A stretch of DNA of 64,000 nucleotides from Rhodoplanes serenus (lineage in GTDB: Bacteria; Pseudomonadota; Alphaproteobacteria; Rhizobiales; Xanthobacteraceae). The notes under the pieces are model-generated. The model was not told the origin of the DNA, did not search any database, and saw only the letters and a list, made by a program, of their open reading frames with translations. Below, piece by piece: positions 19,157-26,452 of this stretch. A program made the translations under genes and the position numbers. Positions within the stretch are counted from its first letter, which is position 1; each line of letters begins with the position of its first letter. Location: contig WNKV01000022.1 in assembly GCA_009720755.1 (NCBI GenBank), positions 37,278 to 101,277 on the forward strand, read 5' to 3'.

Positions 19157-20518
19157 TCACATCACCATCTTGGCGACCGCCGCACGGGCCTCGGCGGCGA
19201 GGCGACCGAGGTCGAGCCCCGGGATGCGGCCGTCCTCCACCACTAGGCGGCCGTTGCAGAAGCCCCACCTCACCTGCGCCTGCCCGCCGCCGACCACCGG
19301 CGCGATCGCCGGGTCGTGCAGCCCGGCATAGCGCGGGTGATCGAGCGAATAGACCATCAGGTCGGCCGCCATGCCGGGCGCCAGCGTGCCGACCCGGTCG
19401 AGCCCGAGCACGGTGGCGCCGCCCGCCGTGCCCCAGGCGATCACCTCCTCGACCGTGGTGACCGCGGCGCCGTCGCGGGCGCGATGGACCAGCCACGCCA
19501 TGTGGGTCTCGGCGATCATGTCGGCGGCTTCGTTGGAGGCGGCACCGTCGACCCCGAGCGACACCCGCCCGCCGAGACGCGCCAGCGCCGGCGCCGGCGC
19601 GATGCCGGAGCCGAGCCGGCAGTTCGACTGCGGGCAGTGCGCCATGCCGGTGCGGGTCTCGGCCATCAGCTGGACCTCGGCCGGGTCCATGTGGACCAGA
19701 TGGGCGAAGAACACGTCCGGCCCCACCCAGTCGTGGCGGGCGACGAACTCGAGCGGCGTGCAGCCATGGACGTCGCGGCAGAAATGCACGTAGTCGGCCG
19801 TCTCCGACAGGTGGCTGTGCATCCGGATGCCGAGGCGGCGGGCCGCCGCCGCGAACTGCGGCAGCTCGTGCGGATGCACCGACCAGGTCGGCGTCGTCGG
19901 CGCCATCACGACGCGCCGCATGGCGTCGCCGTCGCTCTGGTGGAAGCGCGCCACGTCCGCCGCGATGCTGGCCAGCATGCCGTCGAGGGTCTCGGGCCGC
20001 GCCTCCGGCGGCGGATCGACATCGATCTCACGCACCCGCGTGGCGCCGCCGCGCATCAGCACGAAACGCACGCCGAACCGCTCCGCCACCTCGAACAGCA
20101 CGGCGCTGCCGTCGAAGCCCATGTCGGGCCAGTAGGCATAGTGGTGGTCCGCCACGGTGGTGCAGCCGGACAAGAGCAGCTCGGCGATTCCGATGGTGGC
20201 GGCGAGCCGCAGCGTCTCCTCGCCGACGAAGCGCCGATAGGCGACCGGCACGGCGGAGAGCCACGGCAACAGCGGCAGGTCGATGCCGGCCGGAATGCCC
20301 TTGAGCAGCGACTGGAACAGATGGTGGTGGGTGTTGATCCAGCCCGGATAAACGACGCAGTCGGTGGCGTCGAGCATGCGCTCGCCGGGCTCCGGCGACA
20401 GCCGGCCCATGGCGGCGATGCGGGTGCCGCGGATGCGGATGTCGGGGCCGGGGGCGCGCGCGTCGGCGCCGGTCCGCCCCGTCATCACGGCGGCGGCGTT
20501 GCGAATGAGACAGTCCAT
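19157..20518 (-). CDS. Amidohydrolase, 8-oxoguanine/pterin deaminase-like
   Basis: 453-residue amidohydrolase of the ATZ/TRZ subgroup. The metal ligands are visible: H64-x-H66 in GWINTHHHLFQS, a His in MHSHLSETADYVHF, a His in FAHLVHMD and the Asp in LGVDGAASNEAADM. The segment ELLLSGCTTVADHHYAYW is the signature of the 8-oxoguanine deaminase/isoxanthopterin deaminase branch, so the enzyme most likely deaminates a purine- or pterin-like ring. It begins 6 bp after the permease stop codon, last in an operon with an ABC importer, implying that the importer supplies its substrate. Confidence 0.85.
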   Translation of the reverse strand: MDCLIRNAAAVMTGRTGADARAPGPDIRIRGTRIAAMGRLSPEPGERMLDATDCVVYPGWINTHHHLFQSLLKGIPAGIDLPLLPWLSAVPVAYRRFVGEETLRLAATIGIAELLLSGCTTVADHHYAYWPDMGFDGSAVLFEVAERFGVRFVLMRGGATRVREIDVDPPPEARPETLDGMLASIAADVARFHQSDGDAMRRVVMAPTTPTWSVHPHELPQFAAAARRLGIRMHSHLSETADYVHFCRDVHGCTPLEFVARHDWVGPDVFFAHLVHMDPAEVQLMAETRTGMAHCPQSNCRLGSGIAPAPALARLGGRVSLGVDGAASNEAADMIAETHMAWLVHRARDGAAVTTVEEVIAWGTAGGATVLGLDRVGTLAPGMAADLMVYSLDHPRYAGLHDPAIAPVVGGGQAQVRWGFCNGRLVVEDGRIPGLDLGRLAAEARAAVAKMVM

Positions 20519-20524
20519 GGGATG

Positions 20525-21325
20525 TCAGGTCTCCGGCACCAGCTCGCTCTCGTGCCAGTCGCCGAGCGCCAGGCGGGAGAGCGTCACCATGATGAGGAAC
20601 AGCGCGACGCCCGTCAGCGTGATCAGGAACAGGGCGGCGAACAGGAGCGGGATGTCGAGCTGGAAGCCCGCTTGGAGGATCTGATAGGCGAGGCCGGCCG
20701 AGGTGCCCCCGGTGCCGGCGACGAACTCGGCCACCACGGCGCCGATCAGAGAAAGCCCCGAGGAGATGCGCAGCCCACCGAAGAAGTAGGGCGCCGCACT
20801 CGGGATGCGCAGCCGCACCAGCTCCTGCATGCGGGTCGCCTTGTTCATCCGGAACAGGTTGAGCAGACCCGGATTGACGCTGCGCAGCCCCAGGATGGTG
20901 TTGGAGATGATGGGGAACAGCGCCACGATGGTGGCGCAGACGACCAGCGCCGCCGTCGGCTCCTTGACCCAGATGATGATCAGCGGTGCGATCGCCACCA
21001 CGGGCGTTACCTGGAGGAGCACCGCATACGGAAAGAACGACATCTCGATCAGCTTACTCTGGGCGAACGCGAAGGCGACGAGCGTGCCGATCAGCACGGC
21101 GAGGAAGAACGCCATGAAAGTCACCTTTAGGGTGACCAGCAGCGAGCCGAGCAGCAGCGGCCATTTCTCGACCAGCGTCTCGGCCACCAGGAACGGTGAC
21201 GGCACCAGATAGCGCGGCACCTCGTAATAGCGCACGAGGCCCTCCCACAGCGCCAGCATGACGATGCCGACGGTGACGGGCATGACGACGCCGAGCACAC
21301 GGTTGTTGGGATCGATGATGGCCAT
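20525..21325 (-). CDS. ABC transporter permease, TauC/SsuC family
   Basis: 266 residues with about six membrane segments, starting MAIIDPNNRVLGVVMPVTVG. The EAA cytoplasmic loop is ELVRLRIPSAAPYFFGGLRISSGLSLIGAVVAEF, typical of NitT/TauT-type importers. It pairs with the ATPase gene 77 bp upstream and the binding protein before that. The start is the first ATG after that gap that begins family sequence. Confidence 0.92.
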   Translation of the reverse strand: MAIIDPNNRVLGVVMPVTVGIVMLALWEGLVRYYEVPRYLVPSPFLVAETLVEKWPLLLGSLLVTLKVTFMAFFLAVLIGTLVAFAFAQSKLIEMSFFPYAVLLQVTPVVAIAPLIIIWVKEPTAALVVCATIVALFPIISNTILGLRSVNPGLLNLFRMNKATRMQELVRLRIPSAAPYFFGGLRISSGLSLIGAVVAEFVAGTGGTSAGLAYQILQAGFQLDIPLLFAALFLITLTGVALFLIMVTLSRLALGDWHESELVPET

Positions 21326-21402
21326 GGGAGCCTTGCTGAACAGGGCGTGGCGTGAGGAGGAGGACGGCGCGCGGCCGAGCGCCGCGACGAGACCGACGAC
21401 GG

Positions 21403-22233
21403 TCAGGGCTGCGGCGTGCCGGCGGTACTCGCTTCGGCGAGCAGCACCTGAAGCTCCCGCGCATAGGCGGCGAACGCCTGCGACACTCGGAAGGCATCGT
21501 CGCGCGGATAGGGGGCGTCGATCCTCACCTCGCGCAGCACCCGCCCGGGCCGGGCCGCCATCACCACCACCCGGGTGGAGAGAAACACCGCCTCGTAGAT
21601 CGAGTGGGTGACGAACACCACGGTCAGCTTCTTGGCGAACCAGAGGTCGAGCAGATCTTGATCGAGCTTGTTGCGGGTGATCTCGTCGAGCGCCCCGAAC
21701 GGCTCGTCCATCAGCAGCAGGTTGGGCTCCGTCACCAGCGCCCGGGCGATGGAGACGCGCATCTGCATGCCGCCGGAGAGCTGACGCGGATAGCAGTGAT
21801 CGAAGCCGCCGAGGCCGACCAGCGCGAGGGCCGGGTCGACGCGGGCGTCGGCCTCGGCCCGCGGCACGCCGGCGAGATCGAGCGGCAGCCGCACATTGGC
21901 GCGCACCCGCGCCCACGGCATCAGGGTGGCGTCCTGAAACACGAAGACGAGCTTCTTGCCGGGCTCGCCGACATGGCCGTAGTCGCCACCCCACCAGCGC
22001 AGCCCGCCGCTGGTCGGCGTGATGAGATCGGCGATCATCTTGAGGAGCGTCGACTTGCCGCAGCCCGACGGACCCAGGAGGGTGACGAACTCGCCCTCCT
22101 CGATAGTCAGATCGATGGGCTCCAGGGCACGGACGCCGTTGCCGAACATCTTGGTGGCGGCGAGCACCTCGACCGGCGGCGGACCGGCGGTCCTGGGCTC
22201 GAGGTCCGACAGACGCATCAGCTGGGCCGTCAT
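21403..22233 (-). CDS. ABC transporter ATP-binding protein, TauB/SsuB family
   Basis: 276 residues. Walker A LLGPSGCGKSTLL, signature LSGGMQMRVSIARAL, Walker B LLLMDEPFGALDE and the switch histidine in VFVTHSIYEAVFL are all present. It drives uptake by the adjacent permease. The start MTAQLMRLSD has AGGAG 5 nt upstream, which decides for it over the second Met at 22218. Confidence 0.94.
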   Translation of the reverse strand: MTAQLMRLSDLEPRTAGPPPVEVLAATKMFGNGVRALEPIDLTIEEGEFVTLLGPSGCGKSTLLKMIADLITPTSGGLRWWGGDYGHVGEPGKKLVFVFQDATLMPWARVRANVRLPLDLAGVPRAEADARVDPALALVGLGGFDHCYPRQLSGGMQMRVSIARALVTEPNLLLMDEPFGALDEITRNKLDQDLLDLWFAKKLTVVFVTHSIYEAVFLSTRVVVMAARPGRVLREVRIDAPYPRDDAFRVSQAFAAYARELQVLLAEASTAGTPQP

Positions 22234-22292
22234 TCTCCTGTTTCCCGTGTCCCACCGGCCCGCGGGGGTCCCCGCCCTCCGGCCCGTCGCTC

Positions 22293-22316
22293 GCGGCCGC
22301 GCGGCCGCGCGGCCGC
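22293..22316. repeat. Triple GCGGCCGC repeat
   Basis: Three perfect head-to-tail copies of the self-complementary octamer GCGGCCGC sit between the binding-protein stop codon and the ATPase start. They can fold into a very stable hairpin and might set the ratio of binding protein to ATPase by stalling RNA decay or transcription. Confidence 0.6.
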
Positions 22317-22325
22317 GCTGCGGTC

Positions 22326-23321
22326 TCAGGGCATGATCTTCAGGTCTTTCACGAACTGCAACGTGTAGGCTTGCTTGAGGTCGACCTCCGGCTTGAGCAG
22401 CTTTTCCTTGACCATGAAGTCGTAAGTGGCCTTCCAGCGCTCGTCGCTCATCACGCCGATGCCCTGGGTGGCCGCATCGCCGCCGATCAGCACCTTGGTG
22501 GCGCGGAGCTGCTCGATCGCATAGGCGATGTTCTCGTCCTTCATGTTGGGGTTGTCTTTCTTGATGAGCGCATTGGCGGGCGACGGATCGCCGTAGAGAT
22601 AGCTCTTCCAGCCCTCCATCGAGGCGCGCACGAAGCGCTGCACCATGTCGGGCTTTTCCTTCACGGTCTTCTGGAGCGCCACGATGGTGGTGCCGTAGGG
22701 CGGATAGCCGTCGTCGGCGAACAGGAAGAAGTTGACCTTGGCGCCCGACTGCTTGGCGGCGAACGGCTCCGACGACATGTAGGCTTGCTGCGCGGTGTTG
22801 CGGTCGGCCAGGAACGGCTGGAGATTGAACGTGTAGGCGCGCGTCTGGTCGTCCGTGTAGCCGAACTTGGCCTTCATCCACGGCCACCAGTTGGAGCGGC
22901 CCGCGGTGGCGACCAGGATGGTCTTGCCCTTGAGATCGGCGAGACTCTTGACGTCGTCGTGGGTCATCAGACCTTGCAGGTCCGACTGGAACGAGGTCGC
23001 GACCGTGACGGCCGGGACGCCCTGCTCGATGGCCTTGAGCACCGAGAAGTCGTAGCTCATCAGGAAGTCGGCCTGGCCGGCGCCGAGGATCTGCATGCCG
23101 TTGACCTGCGGCCCGCCCATGCGGATCGTCACGTCGAGGCCGTACTTCTTGTAGATGCCGGTGGCGACCGCCTGATAGAAGCCGCCGTGCTCGGCCTGGG
23201 CGTACCAGCTCGTCAGCATCGACACCTTGTCGTCGGCACGCGCCGGTGCGATGGCCGGACCGATCACGGCGGTGACGGCCAGACCGGCCACGACGACCGA
23301 CGAACGCACGAATGAAAGCAT
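22326..23321 (-). CDS. ABC transporter substrate-binding protein, NMT1/THI5-like
   Basis: 331 residues with a signal peptide (SVVVAGLAVTAVIGPAIAPARA, cut before DDKVS). The mature part is NMT1/THI5-like: SWYAQAEHGGFYQAVATGIY and a ligand-pocket stretch ATAGRSNWWPWMK rich in aromatic residues, as in binding proteins for pyrimidine- or purine-like rings. Aromatic stacking fits a heterocyclic ligand such as the amidohydrolase substrate. A ribosome binding site GAGG lies 6 nt upstream. It is the first gene of a four-gene operon. No thiamine riboswitch is visible upstream. Confidence 0.92.
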   Translation of the reverse strand: MLSFVRSSVVVAGLAVTAVIGPAIAPARADDKVSMLTSWYAQAEHGGFYQAVATGIYKKYGLDVTIRMGGPQVNGMQILGAGQADFLMSYDFSVLKAIEQGVPAVTVATSFQSDLQGLMTHDDVKSLADLKGKTILVATAGRSNWWPWMKAKFGYTDDQTRAYTFNLQPFLADRNTAQQAYMSSEPFAAKQSGAKVNFFLFADDGYPPYGTTIVALQKTVKEKPDMVQRFVRASMEGWKSYLYGDPSPANALIKKDNPNMKDENIAYAIEQLRATKVLIGGDAATQGIGVMSDERWKATYDFMVKEKLLKPEVDLKQAYTLQFVKDLKIMP

Positions 23322-23531
23322 GGCAACCTCGTTCTGTGGCGGACGACCGGCCCGGGCGATGCCGGTCACGGAAAGTCGAAGACGACGAGACACCAAGACA
23401 GCAAGGTTCGGGCCAGAAGCCACGGAGCATCGCGGCGAGACCGGCATCGGCGAGGCACGCGGACAGCGATCACGCGAGACTCCGGATTTGTCACGGCCTC
23501 CGTGGTCCGCGCGCGTTCGGATGCGACAGAA

Positions 23532-23560
23532 ATTAGGCGGCGCGCCGCAAGGAATGTCAA
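23532..23560 (-). promoter_or_regulatory. Candidate promoter of the ABC-amidohydrolase operon
   Basis: On the minus strand a perfect TTGACA (23555-23560) is followed, 17-19 bp later, by CCTAAT/TAATTT. It is about 210 bp before the binding-protein start. The weak -10 suggests an activator is needed. Confidence 0.35.
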
Positions 23561-23646
23561 CCGACGCGCCGCCGCGTTTCTGAGCAACTGCGCAAAGTTT
23601 GGACCACGGATCGCCCGCGTCCGTTTGATCGGCGTGCCGATGTGCC

Positions 23647-23663
23647 ACCTTGACATACAAGGT
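23647..23663. promoter_or_regulatory. 17-bp palindrome, possible operator
   Basis: ACCTTG-ACATA-CAAGGT is a perfect 6-bp inverted repeat between the LysR gene's 3' end and the transporter operon. The rest of 23322-23698 contains only the promoter candidate and no gene I can support. Confidence 0.3.
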
Positions 23664-23698
23664 CGATCGGGCAGCGATCGCGCCGGGCCGGAGCCCGC

Positions 23699-24547
23699 TC
23701 AGGCCGCGCGGGTCTCGTGCAGCAGGCGGGCGAGATCGGCGGCGGCGGCCGATGCGCCCGACCGCAACCGCACCGCGAAGACAGCCTCGCCCGCATCGGG
23801 GAGAGCGAGCGTCGCGGTCGCCGTCGTCAGATCCGGTCCGGCGAAGCGGGCAGTGCGCAGCGTCACCGCGAGCCCGGCCAGCACGGCGGCCTTCAGGCCC
23901 GCGAGACTGGGGCTGGTGGCGGCAATCCGGTAGTCGCGGCCGGCCCGGTTCAGTGCCGCGAGAGCGGCAGTGCGGAACCCGCAGGGCGGGTCCAGCAGAG
24001 CGAGCGGCAGCGGCGCCGGCGCCACCGCCAGCCCGCCGGCGGCGGCCAGCCACGTCATGGGCTCGTGGATCAGCCCGATCTCGTCGGCGGCCGGCTCGCC
24101 GCGCATCGCCAGCAGCACGTCGATCTCGCCGGCCGCGAAGTCCGCCGCCAGCGGCACGCTGCGGCCGATCCTGAGCGCGATGCGCAGGCGCGGATGGGTG
24201 GCGGCAAATCGGCGAAGCTGCGCCGGCAGGCCGCGCTCCGCAAAGTCCTGGGTCGCGGCGACCGAGACCTGGCCGTCGGCGCGGGCGCCGCGCAGGCTCA
24301 GCACCGCCTGGCGGTGCGCCTCGAGGATGCGGCGGGCATGCCCGGCGAGCTCCTCGCCGACCGGAGTCAGCGCCCGCCCGCGACCGGCGGCGACCATCAG
24401 GGGCTCTCCCACCTGCTCCTCCAGGCGGCGCATCTGGGCCGTCACGGCCGACGGCGAGCGGCCGACCGCGGCGGCGGCGCGAGCGAGCGTGCCGCCGTCC
24501 ACGAAGGCCACGAAGGTGCGCAGGAGGTCGGGGTCGAGACGATCCAT
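23699..24547 (-). CDS. LysR family transcriptional regulator
   Basis: 282 residues. The N-terminal winged HTH reads DLLRTFVAFVDGGTLARAAAAVGRSPSAVTAQMRRLEEQVG, and the effector domain follows from about residue 90. It is divergent from the tautomerase gene and ends upstream of the transporter operon on the same strand, so it could control either or both. On the minus strand a GATAAT -10-like element lies only 8 nt before its ATG, which would make the mRNA nearly leaderless. Confidence 0.92.
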   Translation of the reverse strand: MDRLDPDLLRTFVAFVDGGTLARAAAAVGRSPSAVTAQMRRLEEQVGEPLMVAAGRGRALTPVGEELAGHARRILEAHRQAVLSLRGARADGQVSVAATQDFAERGLPAQLRRFAATHPRLRIALRIGRSVPLAADFAAGEIDVLLAMRGEPAADEIGLIHEPMTWLAAAGGLAVAPAPLPLALLDPPCGFRTAALAALNRAGRDYRIAATSPSLAGLKAAVLAGLAVTLRTARFAGPDLTTATATLALPDAGEAVFAVRLRSGASAAAADLARLLHETRAA

Positions 24548-24597
24548 GCTTCAAGATTATCGAAGCTTATTTTCCAAACAATTCGATTTTCTGGAAA
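24548..24597. promoter_or_regulatory. LysR-type operator region
   Basis: The 102-bp gap between the divergent genes is AT-rich and holds GCTTC-N9-GAAGC (24548-24566), which contains a T-N11-A LysR box, and a second inverted repeat TTTCC-N17-GGAAA (about 24571-24597). These are likely LysR recognition and activation sites. Confidence 0.5.
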
Positions 24598-24649
24598 CAC
24601 TGCTCCGGGCACCCTGAGGCCGTATCCATCCAGTCTCACGGAGCGTCCC

Positions 24650-25057
24650 ATGCCGATCATCAACCTGCACGTCACCGCCACGCCCGATCCCGCCCTGTCG
24701 GCCCGCCTGGCCGCGACCGTCACGGCGCTGACCGCCGAGCGGCTGCGCAAGGACCCGGCCGTGACCGCGGTCGCGGTGCACTATCACGACCCGCGCCACT
24801 GGTTCGCCGGCGGGCGCTCGCTCGCCGACCAGGGCCTCGCCACCTTCTGGCTCGACATCAAGGTGGTGGCCGGCACCAACCTGAAGACCGAGCTGGCCGA
24901 TTATCTGGGCGCCGTGTTCGCCGCGGTCGGCCGCGAGATCGGGCCGCTCCACGGCGAGAGCTACGTGCTGGTGCACGAGGTGCCGGCGGCGGCCTATGGC
25001 TATGGCGGCCAGACGCAGGAGATGCGCTTCGTGGCCGGCCGCCTGGCCGCGGCATGA
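24650..25057 (+). CDS. Tautomerase family protein (4-oxalocrotonate tautomerase-like)
   Basis: 135 residues beginning MPIINLHVTATPD; after Met removal Pro1 would be the catalytic base, as in all tautomerase-superfamily enzymes. The protein is about twice the length of a 4-OT subunit. A second region (AAVGREIGPLHGESYVLVHEVPAAAYGYGGQTQE) resembles the repeated beta-alpha-beta half, so it may be a fused two-unit form. Conserved arginines of 4-OT cannot be assigned with certainty and the substrate is unknown. LysR control is suggested by the divergent neighbour. Confidence 0.82.
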   Translation: MPIINLHVTATPDPALSARLAATVTALTAERLRKDPAVTAVAVHYHDPRHWFAGGRSLADQGLATFWLDIKVVAGTNLKTELADYLGAVFAAVGREIGPLHGESYVLVHEVPAAAYGYGGQTQEMRFVAGRLAAA

Positions 25058-25231
25058 TCGAGGCGCCCGGTGCGGCGTCGATCCGGCCGCCGCGCCGGGA
25101 CTCCCCCCGCGGCGGCCGCAAGCCCTGGCGGAAACTCTTTGTAAATCTTAGCGGTTGTTCGGGGCCGCCAGGCGGCCGCGGCTGCGACCTTCGTCGATGA
25201 GGGAAACCCGGCCTTGACTTTTCCTGATGTA

Positions 25232-25253
25232 TGACGATTTTCAATAATCGTCA
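25232..25253. promoter_or_regulatory. 22-bp palindromic operator before the first RND pump
   Basis: TGACGATT-N6-AATCGTCA is a perfect inverted repeat ending 20 bp before the adaptor ATG. A good -35 element (TTGACT, 25214-25219) lies just upstream, so the palindrome covers the likely -10 region. This is where a TetR repressor would block transcription; a TetR gene ends this operon. Confidence 0.6.
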
Positions 25254-25273
25254 CTCGTCAGCGGTCGGTTCCC

Positions 25274-26437
25274 ATGGCTCGGCTCCTCGGTCCTCTCCAT
25301 CGTTTTCTTCCGGCCCGGCCCGGCGCGCGCCGGGCGCTGTCGGGCGCCGTCGTGGCCATCGTCCTGGTCCCGGGCCTCCTGGTGGCGCTCCTCCTGTCGG
25401 GCTGCGACACCGGCGCCAGCACCGGCGACAAGGCGGCGGCGCCGCTCGACCGCCCGGTCCTGGTCGCCCCGGTCCACTTCGAGGACCTGGCCGAGACCCG
25501 CACCTTCGCGGCCACCATCCGGCCCCGCATCGAGAGCGATCTCGGCTTCCGGGTCGGCGGCAAGGTGGCCCGCCGGCTGGTGCAGAACGGCGACCGCGTC
25601 CGCGCCGGCCAGCCGCTGCTGCTGCTCGACACCACCGATCTGGAGCTGCAACGCCAGCAGGCAGAGGCCGAGGTGCGGGCCGCCACCACCAGCCGGGCCC
25701 AGGCGGAAGCCGAGGAGGCGCGCGCCACCGAGCTGCAACGCAAGGGCTGGGCCGCCGCCGCCACCCTCGACCGCGCCCGCGCCGCCGCCGAGGAGGCCCG
25801 CGGCCGCCTGACCCGCGCCCAGCGCTCGCTCGATCTCGCCCGCAACGCGCTCGACTACGCGACCCTCGAGGCCGACGCCGACGGCGTCATCACCGCCACC
25901 CCGGTGGAGCCCGGCCAGGTGGTCGCCGCCGGCCAGCCGGCCGTGCGGCTCGCCCGCCTCGCCGAGGTGGAGGCCCAGGTCGCCTTCCCGGAGACCTTCG
26001 TGGAGCGCGCCCGCGGCGCCAGCGGCCACCTCACCCTGTGGTCGCTGCCCGGCCGCAGCTACGAGGTGCGGCTGCGCGAGCTGTCGCCCACCGCCGACGC
26101 CGCCACCCGCACCTACGCGGCCCGCTACACGATTCCCGCCGCCGACGACGCCGTGCGGCTGGGCATGAGCGCCACGCTGACGCTGCGCGAAGGCGGCGGC
26201 CAGCACGCCGCCCGGCTGCCGCTCACCGCCTTGTTCAACCACGGCCGCGGCCCCTGCGTCTGGGTGGTCGAGGACGGCGGCCGGCTCGTCGCCCGCCCGG
26301 TCGAGATCGTCCGCTACGAGGGCTCCGGCGTGCTGATCGGCTCCGGCGTCGCCGAGGGCGAGAAGGTGGTGACCCTCGGGGTCGAGAAGCTCGATCCCGG
26401 TCTCGTGGTCCGCCCGGTCGCCTCGCTGTCGTTCTGA
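25274..26437 (+). CDS. RND efflux periplasmic adaptor, lipoprotein
   Basis: 387 residues. A hydrophobic leader ends in the lipobox LLLSGC, with lipidated C44, anchoring the protein in the inner membrane. The barrel-sandwich hybrid halves (RVGGKVARRLVQNGDRVRAGQPLL and ADGVITATPVEPGQVVAAGQP) flank a coiled-coil hairpin of Ala/Glu/Arg repeats. It bridges the RND pump to an outer-membrane channel, which is not encoded here, so a shared TolC-like protein is needed. The pump gene follows after 15 bp. Confidence 0.93.
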   Translation: MARLLGPLHRFLPARPGARRALSGAVVAIVLVPGLLVALLLSGCDTGASTGDKAAAPLDRPVLVAPVHFEDLAETRTFAATIRPRIESDLGFRVGGKVARRLVQNGDRVRAGQPLLLLDTTDLELQRQQAEAEVRAATTSRAQAEAEEARATELQRKGWAAAATLDRARAAAEEARGRLTRAQRSLDLARNALDYATLEADADGVITATPVEPGQVVAAGQPAVRLARLAEVEAQVAFPETFVERARGASGHLTLWSLPGRSYEVRLRELSPTADAATRTYAARYTIPAADDAVRLGMSATLTLREGGGQHAARLPLTALFNHGRGPCVWVVEDGGRLVARPVEIVRYEGSGVLIGSGVAEGEKVVTLGVEKLDPGLVVRPVASLSF

Positions 26438-26452
26438 CCGGCGGAGACGAGG

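Noticed and set aside
23322..23698. Possible thiamine riboswitch before the NMT1-like operon
   Set aside because: The conserved TPP-box motifs (CTGAGA and ACCTGA...) are not present on the minus strand.
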